Shown here in pieces: positions 52,201 through 59,921 of a stretch of 64,000 bases of DNA. The stretch spans positions 1-64,000 of the forward strand of contig JAFSMO010000085.1 in NCBI GenBank assembly GCA_017447865.1. The letters are read 5' to 3'. Both the position numbers and the translations under genes were made by a program. The stretch comes from Thermoguttaceae bacterium (GTDB taxonomy: Bacteria > Planctomycetota > Planctomycetia > Pirellulales > Thermoguttaceae). The notes beneath the pieces were generated by a model. That model was not told where the DNA came from. It saw nothing but the letters and a program-made list of their open reading frames with translations, and did not search any database. Position 1 is the stretch's first letter. Each line of letters begins with the position of its first letter.

Positions 52201-53081
52201 TTTTGGAAGATTCCCGACTGGAAAAAGTCAACCAGCAGGGCCGCGCACAGGCCCAGAGTGAATATTGTAATGGTGTTCTTTCGAGGGCGGCACCCGGTAT
52301 TTCCCGTTACAAAACAGGACAGGTAAAACATCATCACGGGAATCAGGAACAACAGGTAAAACCACGCGAAAGGAACAAATTCCCAGCCCAAATTCTCAAA
52401 AAATCGCGAGCCGAAAGGAAAACACCACCCCACGAAAACCAATCCGAAATAAAGGAAAATCCCGTGAATTAGCATCTCCCAGCGCCAGCGGTCCCGAAGA
52501 CGCGGCACGCCTTTTTCTTCCAGAAAAATTTGCCACATCTTTCGGGTTACCTCCGTAAATCCAAGAGGATAAACGTAGTACGGAGCCGAGGAGAAAAGAG
52601 TCGGATCCCCGTCTTCCAAATCTTTGGCCTGAAAAACGATTTCAAGAACGGGAACACGCCGCCACGGAAAAAAGGATGAAAAGGGAAGAATGTGGTAATG
52701 ACGGGAAACCAGGTTTTCCATATACCCCATTCGCCAGCGGCATTTTTCAAGGCGGACGGCAATTTTCCGGCTTCCGACAAACGTTTTCTCGTCGTGATCA
52801 AAACGTTCCACAAAGAGGAGTTTTCCGTCCTGAAATGATACATCGCAGCCGGTGGGACAGCGACGGTAATTCAGCGCACTTTGAGCGAGCCCGACCAGCG
52901 GGTAAGCAACACCAAATATCAGGCAAAACCAGACCCCATTCCAGGAATCAACAGGAAGAAAAACCATTAAAAGGATCGTTCCAAGCAGAACCAGCCATAA
53001 AAATGCCGAGACGCTTCGGCTTGCGACAAAGCATTTTCGCGAATAATCCATGGATTCCTGAAATCCGTTTTCGATACCCAT
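52179..53081 (-). CDS. Polytopic membrane protein of unknown function
   Basis: 300 residues with an AAGGA site. About five membrane segments: two near 28-68, then after a long soluble loop (80-205) three near 212-295. The loop contains RRCPTGCDVSFQDGKLLFVE and a basic WRMGYMENL section. It resembles bacterial proteins of unknown function with a membrane-bound PH-like loop, but no family is recognised. It is the last gene of the island, AT-richer than the nearby catabolic genes. Confidence 0.7.
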   Translation of the reverse strand: MGIENGFQESMDYSRKCFVASRSVSAFLWLVLLGTILLMVFLPVDSWNGVWFCLIFGVAYPLVGLAQSALNYRRCPTGCDVSFQDGKLLFVERFDHDEKTFVGSRKIAVRLEKCRWRMGYMENLVSRHYHILPFSSFFPWRRVPVLEIVFQAKDLEDGDPTLFSSAPYYVYPLGFTEVTRKMWQIFLEEKGVPRLRDRWRWEMLIHGIFLYFGLVFVGWCFPFGSRFFENLGWEFVPFAWFYLLFLIPVMMFYLSCFVTGNTGCRPRKNTITIFTLGLCAALLVDFFQSGIFQKMFQYFT

Positions 53082-53112
53082 TCGGCGGTCCTTTTGTTAT
53101 GGTCACATCACT

Positions 53113-53907
53113 TTAGTACAAATGCCACTCTTTCCGTAATTCTTCCATGGTACGGGGTTTGAATTTCAGATTTTCAACATTCCAGGATTCCCGCAGCATA
53201 TCCATCCCTTTTTGATTGATAAAGGTCACCTCTCCTGTATCGATCTTAAAAACAAATGGCCGATTTTCATTTTCCTTTAATTTTTGTGTTACCTCCTCCG
53301 GACGAAGACGCGGAGGGAGAATTTCGTAAAATTCCGGCATGGAGTCTGCGCAGGTCTGACTATGAGGCTCGTTGATGATATAGCCCTCAACCTCTCCTTT
53401 CGGCCACTCGGCGGGTTCATCTTTGGTTTTGTCCCATTCTTCCCAATGCAATTCCGGGGTGTGGAATTTTACCAGATGCACAAATTTCACTTCCGGACAA
53501 TGTTCTTCAAGCCATTTTTTTCCGGCTTCGCTGCAATATTCCAGATCCGATGAGAAGTCAACATAAAACGGCCCGGTACGTAACAGAAGTCTCTGATTGG
53601 GCGGATAAACCGGTACGTCATCACGTATCAGCCACAGGTCAAAATCCTCTTTGGAATATTCTCCACTCGCGCATAATTTTAACGCTTCCTGACGATCTTT
53701 TTCGTAGATCTCGTAGCACGTAATGTAACCGTTGTAAAGGATTTCCGAGAAGTCCCCCCAAGGTTCAAGGGACGCGGTGACGTCGTAAAATGTTATCATT
53801 TTGTCGGCTCCTTTTTTCGTGTGACCAATGTATATGGCACACAATAACAGCACCAGACAGATGCTCCACATTTTGAACTTAAAACGATACGTAACCGGTT
53901 TTTTCAT
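53113..53907 (-). CDS. Membrane-anchored hypothetical protein
   Basis: 264 residues from the internal ATG at 53907 (MKKPVTYRFK); the frame opens 8 codons earlier. One N-terminal membrane helix (about 10-28, MWSICLVLLLCAIYIG) then a soluble, acidic domain outside the cytoplasm. Notable text: FYVDFSSDLEYCSEAGKKWL and VEGYIINEPHSQTCADSM. No known family. Gap to the next gene is 31 bp, suggesting one transcript. Confidence 0.68.
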   Translation of the reverse strand: MKKPVTYRFKFKMWSICLVLLLCAIYIGHTKKGADKMITFYDVTASLEPWGDFSEILYNGYITCYEIYEKDRQEALKLCASGEYSKEDFDLWLIRDDVPVYPPNQRLLLRTGPFYVDFSSDLEYCSEAGKKWLEEHCPEVKFVHLVKFHTPELHWEEWDKTKDEPAEWPKGEVEGYIINEPHSQTCADSMPEFYEILPPRLRPEEVTQKLKENENRPFVFKIDTGEVTFINQKGMDMLRESWNVENLKFKPRTMEELRKEWHLY

Positions 53908-54014
53908 GACTTCTCCGCCACCAACTTTCAACCAGAGCAGGCCCCCATAAGGTAGTGTACCATACGTTCGGGGAAATTACAAGGGGGTGAATGAAAAGTT
54001 TGCGGAGGCAAGGT

Positions 54015-54734
54015 TCACGATTTCTCCCCCGGGAGGCGCAGCCCGTGTTTCCGGGCGTATTTTTCCTGAAGTTCCCAGATTTTTTCTTCCTCGAGTTCTT
54101 CGGAAAACTGTTTTCGGTAAAAGTAATCCGAGAAAAAGCGCAGAACGCGGTTCCAGTGCGAGTTTCCCGGCCCCCAGTTTTCCCTGAATTTCCGGGCGTC
54201 CTCCCGAAACGCAGCGGACCACGCCCGCATGGTTTCCTGCATCTCGCGGACAGGAAGACGGCACTCGTGGAGGGCGTCCGAATGACGGCGGTCGCGCAGG
54301 ATGATCCGGCGGGTTTCGTCCGGATAATCAATGAGGTAAATCGGGAACCAGTCGCAAAATGGCGCGTCGAACCCGCTCCCGATTTTTTCGTGAATTCCGA
54401 TCTTTGAGCCGATCATAATTTCTTCATCGCTCGGCTCGTAATTTCGGCCAATTCCGTAAACCCAGAAGTCCACCAGACGGCAAATTTCCCCTGCCGAACG
54501 GTTTTCCCAGCCCTTCTCATAAGTAAATTTCGGGGCGGGCGGAAAGGTTTCATGGGAAAGGCCTTCCATCGAGTCGTCGACGTAACTGAGCCAGGTGGCC
54601 GAGTCGTGCGTCGTAAATCGTTTTCCGGCGACCCAAACGGCCAGACTGCCGTAAAAGGAGTCCCCTTCGTCCGTTGGAATGAACTCCAGCAAACGATGTT
54701 CCAGCGCGAAAGTTTGCGGATTGCCTGTAATCAT
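54015..54734 (-). CDS. Imm42-like immunity-type protein
   Basis: 239 residues with a GAGGT site. The N-terminus MITGNPQTFALEHRLLEFIP followed by GDSFYGSLAVWVAGKRF resembles the Imm42 family, predicted antitoxins of polymorphic toxin systems that begin with a MIxGxPxxFAI-type strand. The rest is helical and acidic, without a signal or membrane segment. I see no toxin gene near. The family call is by memory of the pattern, so only moderate; another immunity or SUKH-like group is possible. Confidence 0.5.
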   Translation of the reverse strand: MITGNPQTFALEHRLLEFIPTDEGDSFYGSLAVWVAGKRFTTHDSATWLSYVDDSMEGLSHETFPPAPKFTYEKGWENRSAGEICRLVDFWVYGIGRNYEPSDEEIMIGSKIGIHEKIGSGFDAPFCDWFPIYLIDYPDETRRIILRDRRHSDALHECRLPVREMQETMRAWSAAFREDARKFRENWGPGNSHWNRVLRFFSDYFYRKQFSEELEEEKIWELQEKYARKHGLRLPGEKS

Positions 54735-54774
54735 CGGCTTGTGTTACCTCGTTCTAAAGTTCCAGGGCTAAAAC

Positions 54775-55425
54775 CTAAAAGTCTTTTCTGGTTTGGATTT
54801 GGTACGGGTATTCGGTTTCTTTATTAATAAATTCCCCCTCACACGTAAGGACGCATCTCCACAGATCGCCCTTTTGCTGACGGATTTCTTTGAGCAGCTT
54901 CACGCCCGCAGCCCAGCCTTTTTCGCTCAAACCAACAAGGTCGAAGCCTTCATCCTCGTGATAAATAAAAATCAGTTCCAGGTTCCTGTTCACGAAAAAA
55001 TATTGGGAAGCAATATCGGTGAACGTTCTTGACATCAACAAATCCACGCACAACTCGACCGGCGCATTCTTTTGAAAGGCGAACTGGCGCCTGAATTTGC
55101 GGTCTTTGGAACATTCCGAAAGAAACTCCCTGCGTGTCATAAGCGTTCCGGAACGGCGCATTTTCTGAATCAGCGGCAGACAGGCGGTCAGTTCCGGATC
55201 TTCCCTAATTTGTCGTTTGGGCAAAAGCCAGGCTTGCCAGAATACATCGACGCCAGGATATTCGAAGGCCTTTTGCATGAACCACAAAATCAAATGCTGC
55301 CGTTCCTCCGCGAAGGAAAAGTTTTTAGAATCAAAAAACTCAAAAAAACCGACGTAGTACGGCGAACGTGGGTAGTCGTTCAAATCCAAAATGCTTTTTA
55401 ACGTTTGGCAGGATTTCGTTTTCAT
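54775..55425 (-). CDS. Soluble hypothetical protein
   Basis: 216 residues with AAGGA before the ATG. No signal or membrane helix. Motif-like text includes YYVGFFEFFDSKNFSFAEER, a middle basic-helical part (SECSKDRKFRRQF), and a closing beta-rich region (LELIFIYHEDEGFDLVGLSE). It is the size and composition typical of immunity proteins, and its neighbours are similar, but no family is recognised. Confidence 0.65.
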   Translation of the reverse strand: MKTKSCQTLKSILDLNDYPRSPYYVGFFEFFDSKNFSFAEERQHLILWFMQKAFEYPGVDVFWQAWLLPKRQIREDPELTACLPLIQKMRRSGTLMTRREFLSECSKDRKFRRQFAFQKNAPVELCVDLLMSRTFTDIASQYFFVNRNLELIFIYHEDEGFDLVGLSEKGWAAGVKLLKEIRQQKGDLWRCVLTCEGEFINKETEYPYQIQTRKDF

Positions 55426-55488
55426 GAAGTTTTTTCCTTATTCGGCTTGGGTTACCTCTTTCTGAACTTCCAGGTCTTGGCCCCTTCT

Positions 55489-55827
55489 TTAAGCAGATTG
55501 ATCTATCCTTTTTCCGTCAATAATTATTAAAACTATCAGGACGATAAACGATCCAATTACCCCATATACTCCAAAACACTCTTCAAGTATCAGGTAGGTA
55601 ATTGTCAAAAAGAAAGCATGGGAAAGTGGAAGTATATCGCGAACGCGAGGAGGATAAGGGTATTTATCCTCCCGGCAAAGACGGAACGATTTATTCTTGC
55701 CCCAATACAGGCTGAACGACTCCATTTTAGCTTGTTTTTTGCGCCTGTAAGGGAATCCGTTTTCCGCACAGTGCTGCTTTCTTTTCCCATAAAGCCTTAA
55801 TTTTTCCTCTAAACTGTCATCTTTCAT
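55489..55827 (-). CDS. Small protein with two C-terminal membrane helices
   Basis: 112 residues. The basic N-terminal half (EEKLRLYGKRKQHCAENG, YRRKKQAKMES) is followed by two membrane helices (about 65-105). It has AAAAGGAAATT immediately before its ATG, the same words that precede the gene at 57004, because both sites belong to a duplicated segment. Function unknown. Confidence 0.6.
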   Translation of the reverse strand: MKDDSLEEKLRLYGKRKQHCAENGFPYRRKKQAKMESFSLYWGKNKSFRLCREDKYPYPPRVRDILPLSHAFFLTITYLILEECFGVYGVIGSFIVLIVLIIIDGKRIDQSA

Positions 55828-55849
55828 TTAATTTCCTTTTGTCTGACGT

Positions 55850-56179
55850 TTATTTCCGGTTCTCATTCAGCTTTCGGCAAAATTCGATATACGTAGGGTC
55901 GGCGAGCATTTTTTCGAAATTTTCTTTGACTTTCGGGTCCTGATAATAGTCTAACGACCACAAAATCTGTTGAAGCAGGTGCTTGCACGCATCCTCTTCC
56001 GTGTCAAACAGGTCGGAAACGAACTGAAATCCATTCAGTTCCGTGTAAAAGACCTGCCAGACATTATTCCTGAGCGCTTTAAGCGACAGGCAATCAGGCC
56101 GCGCCTCACCGGTGAGCGAAACCGCACCTTCGGGGATGCCTAATTCTTCCAGCGTCTTTTTAAGTTCTTCGCGGTTCAT
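55850..56179 (-). CDS. 109-residue immunity-like protein, duplicate copy 1
   Basis: 109 residues, near-identical to 57027-57356 at both ends (MNREELKKTLEELGIPEGAV at the start, EFCRKLNENRK at the end) but different in the middle. Text such as NNVWQVFYTELNGFQFVSDL and the DTEEDACKHLLQ element is reminiscent of small toxin-immunity families, where an aspartate-glutamate-cysteine stretch follows a WxVF-type strand. No signal. No ribosome site; its upstream flank is the leftover end of a copied membrane gene. Function is inferred only. Confidence 0.7.
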   Translation of the reverse strand: MNREELKKTLEELGIPEGAVSLTGEARPDCLSLKALRNNVWQVFYTELNGFQFVSDLFDTEEDACKHLLQQILWSLDYYQDPKVKENFEKMLADPTYIEFCRKLNENRK

Positions 56180-56191
56180 GGATCGGAAATT

Positions 56192-56234
56192 TTAATCTTT
56201 GGGTTTATGGGGGATCATCTCAAGGAGCCGGTAC
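56192..56234 (-). pseudogene. Truncated C-terminal copy of the 57369-57926 membrane gene
   Basis: The 43 bp encode YRLLEMIPHKPKD and a stop, the same as the end of the 185-residue membrane protein. The sequence is homologous to 57369-57411 and abruptly changes at 56235, where family D sequence starts soon after. It is the 5' edge of the duplicated segment. Confidence 0.85.
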
Positions 56235-56263
56235 ACACTTGTCGGATGGACCTAACTTTTTAC

Positions 56264-56391
56264 CACACGCGGAGATGCGGAGACGCGGAGTTTTTATTTG
56301 GGGGTCCGTATTGCCGTTGACAATTTGCGCCTCTCCATCGCTGCAAGGCCGGCCTCTGCTCCTCCGCGGCTCCGCAGCTCCGCGTGAGATC
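56264..56391. repeat. Family D repeat, copy 2
   Basis: Arms CACGCGGAGATGCGGAGACG (from 56264) and CTCCGCGGCTCCGCAGCTCC, then GCGTGAGAT at its end, with a different GC-rich centre from copy 1. Flanked on the left by ACACTTGTCGGATGG. Confidence 0.85.
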
Positions 56392-56411
56392 TGAATGCGG
56401 CGCCAATGGGG

Positions 56412-56545
56412 TTTTTAAGCCACAAAGAACGCAAAGGACGCAAAGATTTTTTCTTGTCATTGATTAACACGCGGCACACGGAAATCTTCATCCTGTTTCC
56501 TTTATCCTCTTTGTGTCCTTTGCGTTCTTTGCGGCTTAAAAATGT
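56412..56545. repeat. Family C repeat, copy 2
   Basis: TTTAAGCCACAAAGAACGCA with inverse GCGTTCTTTGCGGCTTAAAA at its end. Together with the D copy it fills 56235-56600, a 450-bp gap with no gene. A second GCACTTGTCGGTTGA lies just right of it. Confidence 0.85.
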
Positions 56546-56629
56546 TTTTGACTGGTTGCATTGATTGGAACTGGTGTGCACTTGTCGGTTGAACCCTCTT
56601 TTGGCGGCTGGCAGGGGTTTCTGATTTCG

Positions 56630-57004
56630 TTATTCCTGCTTTTCCCCCAGTTTTTCCTGAAAAAGTGTCTCGCAATCGTTTAACAGGTTATTGAGCCAAA
56701 TCCTCATACACTGAATGGAACAAAATTTAAAATCAATACAACTATGTTCGTTATCGTCTACGAGGTCTACGGACATATATTCATTTTTATTCTCATCTCC
56801 GTGAAATCCGATATTCCATGACATACCAACATGCAGGGTGTCTGAAACCTCGCTTCCATCTTCAGAATTCAGCAGCAAGCCTTCCCAGGTAAACCAGTAG
56901 GTTTTGCTTTTAGCCAAATCTTTATGACACACGATACATTCTGGATTGGGGGCCTTACTGTCATAAACGCTCATGTTTAATGGATACTTCATATTATACT
57001 CCAT
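56630..57004 (-). CDS. Small zinc-finger-like protein, paralogue of 21044-21451
   Basis: 124 residues. C23-x2-C26 and C95-x3-C99 (in FCSIQCMRIWLNNL) reproduce the two cysteine pairs of the 21-kb protein, as does NIGFHGD in the middle. A treble-clef-like zinc site is likely. Two in-frame ATGs lie four codons apart; AAAGGA suits the first. AT-rich codon use. It lies between the two duplicate 109-residue genes. Function unknown. Confidence 0.72.
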   Translation of the reverse strand: MEYNMKYPLNMSVYDSKAPNPECIVCHKDLAKSKTYWFTWEGLLLNSEDGSEVSDTLHVGMSWNIGFHGDENKNEYMSVDLVDDNEHSCIDFKFCSIQCMRIWLNNLLNDCETLFQEKLGEKQE

Positions 57005-57026
57005 TCAATTTCCTTTTGTTTGACGT

Positions 57027-57356
57027 TTATTTCCGGTTCTCATTCAGCTTTCGGCAAAATTCGATATACTCGGGGTCGGTGAGTAACTTTGCGTACCATT
57101 CTTTTACATCCTGGCGCTGAAAATATTCCAGGTCTCCCAAAACCATTTGAAGCACGTGTTTGCAGGCATCTTCTTCCGAGTCAAACAGGTCGGAGACGCT
57201 CTGAATTCCGAAGTCTTCAATGAAAAAAACCTGCCAGACATTATTCCTGAGCGCTTTAAGCGATATGCAGGCAGGCCGCGCCTCACCGGTGAGCGAAACA
57301 GCGCCTTCGGGGATGCCTAATTCTTCCAGTGTCTTTTTAAGTTCTTCGCGGTTCAT
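57027..57356 (-). CDS. 109-residue immunity-like protein, duplicate copy 2
   Basis: 109 residues. Same ends as copy 1; the middle section reads VWQVFFIEDFGIQSVSDLFD instead of copy 1's version, and VLGDLEYFQRQDVKEWYAKL replaces a different helix, so divergence is concentrated in about residues 29-96. Such mosaic change is expected of proteins whose central face binds a varying partner. Located 12 bp after the membrane gene stop and so probably co-transcribed. Confidence 0.7.
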   Translation of the reverse strand: MNREELKKTLEELGIPEGAVSLTGEARPACISLKALRNNVWQVFFIEDFGIQSVSDLFDSEEDACKHVLQMVLGDLEYFQRQDVKEWYAKLLTDPEYIEFCRKLNENRK

Positions 57357-57368
57357 GGATCGGAAATT

Positions 57369-57926
57369 TTAATCTTTGGGTTTATGGGGTATCATCTCAA
57401 GGAGCCGGTACGTCCCCTGCGAAACGACGGCCCAGAACATTCCAAAAAGGAGGTAGAAAAGGAGAACTATCAGCGCACCGATCCCTTGATAAAGTAAATT
57501 CAGTGTCCAGCAAAAACCATACCCGATACTGATATAAAAGGGGAGTAAAAACCAAAAAGAGGAGTCGGCCTTCCGTAAGTGATACAAAAAGGCAGCAATC
57601 AAGCCGACAGCCGCAAAGGGAATGGCGATTTCGGCCCCAATTACCAGCTGGCCTAAAAGTTGGTGCTCTTCCCGATAACGAATCAAAGGAGTGTTGTCAA
57701 GATAAAGAAAACACGGAATCCCCAACCGGGAGAAGAGTAACGTTTTAATAGGATACATGAGCGTGTACATGAGAAAATTCAGAATCTCAAACAGCTTGTA
57801 GCTATTCAACGCATCTGGGCTGCACGGGATGAAAATCGCCACATCATAGGGGTATCTCTGCACCGCCGTCAGCCAATAAATCAGGAGCATCAAGGGCACA
57901 AGCCCGATACTGATGAGTCTTTTCAT
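57369..57926 (-). CDS. Four-helix membrane protein of unknown function
   Basis: 185 residues with an AGGAG site. A signal-like first helix (4-22), then further helices near 85-110, 120-140 and 145-170. A soluble loop of about 50 residues lies between the first and second helices. No family recognised. Its final 13 codons also occur at 56192-56234. It could be a toxin-insensitive anchor or immunity to a membrane-acting toxin, but there is no direct evidence. Confidence 0.68.
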   Translation of the reverse strand: MKRLISIGLVPLMLLIYWLTAVQRYPYDVAIFIPCSPDALNSYKLFEILNFLMYTLMYPIKTLLFSRLGIPCFLYLDNTPLIRYREEHQLLGQLVIGAEIAIPFAAVGLIAAFLYHLRKADSSFWFLLPFYISIGYGFCWTLNLLYQGIGALIVLLFYLLFGMFWAVVSQGTYRLLEMIPHKPKD

Positions 57927-57960
57927 TTTTTTCTCCTGTTAGTGGTTCCACAAAACCCGG

Positions 57961-58683
57961 TCACTCCCCATCTTCCTCCGGAAACCAGGGACTCGGAAAC
58001 GCCTCGACGAAAATTCCTTCCGGAAATTTCAGGGACGTCCAGTCACAATCGAAATTGCCGCCGAAATACATATAGTAGTCCCAGCCGAAATGGATGTAAC
58101 TGTCATTTGGACCCGTAAAACGGCAATCAAAATCTCCCCGCAGGCAGAGGCGGCTCAACAGTTCGATCTCCTCGACGGTACAAACGCGCCCTTCGCCGAG
58201 AGAATCCACAAATTCATCCGAAAGGCGGAAGGTTTTGGTGTTCGTAAAAAACGACGCGGGAATGGGAAACCAGGTCGTCCAGTCACGCGTTTCCTCCTCG
58301 GAAATGGACTGGTGCGGGATGTGTATCTCGGTGCCTTGATCGTCCACCCGGTACTCGTACAAATCACCGACGTCGATCATCGGTTTGATTTTTTCGGCAG
58401 GGCAGGGCACTTCTTGAAAAATGTGGTCACCATGCTGAACTCTCCAGTTTTTGTGCCCGCGGCTCATCCGCATTTCCGAAATGCCGCACGCGCCGAGTAG
58501 GGTTTTCAGCGCTTCGATGTAGCGGTCTTCCGTCTCGAAATAGTCGCTGGCGGTCAAAACCTTGCCCTCGAAAGTCTTGCCAATGTCAGAAATCCCGATC
58601 CACTCGTCGCGGAGATAAATGCCGATCTTGTTCCGGTACTGTGGGTCGTATTTCGTGATTCGCAGTTCAAGTTGGTAATTCAT
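57961..58683 (-). CDS. Immunity-like soluble protein
   Basis: 240 residues with no signal or ribosome site. The N-terminal region ELRITKYDPQYRN followed by IYLRDEWIGISDIGKTFEG recalls small bacterial proteins, sometimes found near polymorphic toxins, that share an RITKYDPxxRN ... EWTSxSDIGK-like pattern. The C-terminus is acidic and aromatic-rich (YIHFGWDYYMYFGGNFDCDW). The assignment is a weak memory of pattern. It lies 9 bp from its upstream neighbour. Confidence 0.55.
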   Translation of the reverse strand: MNYQLELRITKYDPQYRNKIGIYLRDEWIGISDIGKTFEGKVLTASDYFETEDRYIEALKTLLGACGISEMRMSRGHKNWRVQHGDHIFQEVPCPAEKIKPMIDVGDLYEYRVDDQGTEIHIPHQSISEEETRDWTTWFPIPASFFTNTKTFRLSDEFVDSLGEGRVCTVEEIELLSRLCLRGDFDCRFTGPNDSYIHFGWDYYMYFGGNFDCDWTSLKFPEGIFVEAFPSPWFPEEDGE

Positions 58684-58692
58684 TTTCTTAAA

Positions 58693-59331
58693 TCACTGTC
58701 TGGTTAAATCGTCTGGAATCCGAATCAGCGGGCTGGAATCGTCCGACGCCTGCGGCCGGTGCCGTTTTCTGAATAGCCAATCCATCAGGGCCACGAGAAT
58801 GGCCGCGGCAGCGATGCCGTACAACATTTGGCAGCAGCGATACAGCCACTCGTCGATGTAACACGCATGATCCCGCCAGATCCAAAATTCATAAACGGAA
58901 CAAATGGCTTGTACGACGAGCAGGATTTGGGTGCCGAGAACGATCGTCCGCCATAAAACAGGATGCCGTGAAAAAGTCTGGCCGAACACGCACCACGCGA
59001 CGCCTGCCAAAATGAGCAGCGAGAAGGCGGTATCTGCCCACATGCTGCCAGGCGAAAACCCTGAGATCGAGTCGCCATTTTCCCACAGGAAAACGCCCCG
59101 ATTAAGCCAGGGTTGGCCGCCATCCCACCGTGACAGCGTGAAAACCCGTGCGGACCAGGCGGTGGGTTTCTCCGCGTCCATGCCTTTCGTGCCGCAATAG
59201 GGACTAGGGAAGCCAAATTCCCTCCATGCTCCGCCGGGGTTGGCGATGTATCCTCTACCGACGAACTGGATCAGCACTGCCGCGAGGAAAAGCTCCAGCG
59301 CCCAGCAAAATTTTAAAATTTTCAGCGTCAT
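58693..59331 (-). CDS. Membrane protein of unknown function
   Basis: 212 residues with a GGGGAGA site. About four helices: an N-terminal one (6-24), two near 97-140 and one near 165-190, with an aromatic and glycine-rich extracytoplasmic loop between the first two (GRGYIANPGGAWREFGFPSP). A short basic cytoplasmic tail follows. No family recognised. Transcribed with the genes on both sides. Confidence 0.68.
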   Translation of the reverse strand: MTLKILKFCWALELFLAAVLIQFVGRGYIANPGGAWREFGFPSPYCGTKGMDAEKPTAWSARVFTLSRWDGGQPWLNRGVFLWENGDSISGFSPGSMWADTAFSLLILAGVAWCVFGQTFSRHPVLWRTIVLGTQILLVVQAICSVYEFWIWRDHACYIDEWLYRCCQMLYGIAAAAILVALMDWLFRKRHRPQASDDSSPLIRIPDDLTRQ

Positions 59332-59361
59332 GGTCTCCCCTTCGATGTGACTGCTCCCGGA

Positions 59362-59910
59362 TCAGTTCTCTATATGGATCTCACATTGACTCAAAGCGGC
59401 CTGAAGTTTTCCGACGTCTTCGGACTTCAGGGCCGTATCTTTCAGGACCAGGACCTTCAGGTTCTTCAAACCGTATAAAAACTGAATGTTTTCGGCATGA
59501 AAGCCGCTTCCTTCAAGGATAATATGCTGTAAATGGTCCAAAAATTCAAGATGGAGGCCGTTCAACGTCCCGGCGGAGAAAGGGGCCTGGGGGTTGGATT
59601 CCAACTGAACATAAACCACGTTTCCCACCAGATCCGGACAGAAAACGCGAAAGATCAGGTTGGGCGTTGCCGCCTTTTCAAAGCCGGGAATTCGATGCGC
59701 TTCTTCCACGAAATCGTACTCGTAATCATACAGGACGCTGCCGCCAAGGGAAGAAATCTTCCGAACGACTTGACTTTGTTTGTTAAAATATTCGCACAGG
59801 AAGACGGCTCCGATGATACAGACGAAAAGGCCTGTAAGTATCGCAACGCAACAAGCCTCTTTCCTGATCAGGGGTAAAAAAACCGATTTTGGGGCGTGTG
59901 GGGCTGGCAT
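59362..59910 (-). CDS. Membrane-anchored short leucine-rich protein
   Basis: 182 residues with an AGAGGAAA site. One N-terminal membrane helix (about 20-42) is followed by IxSLGGSVLYDYEYDF and two to three LRR-like turns (FLDHLQHIILEGSGFHAENI, LKNLKVLVLKDTALKSEDV). Planctomycetes encode many such one-helix LRR proteins; their role is unknown. It is 11 bp from the secreted six-hairpin gene and may belong to that transcript rather than to the island. Confidence 0.7.
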   Translation of the reverse strand: MPAPHAPKSVFLPLIRKEACCVAILTGLFVCIIGAVFLCEYFNKQSQVVRKISSLGGSVLYDYEYDFVEEAHRIPGFEKAATPNLIFRVFCPDLVGNVVYVQLESNPQAPFSAGTLNGLHLEFLDHLQHIILEGSGFHAENIQFLYGLKNLKVLVLKDTALKSEDVGKLQAALSQCEIHIEN

Positions 59911-59921
59911 GACGTTTCCTC

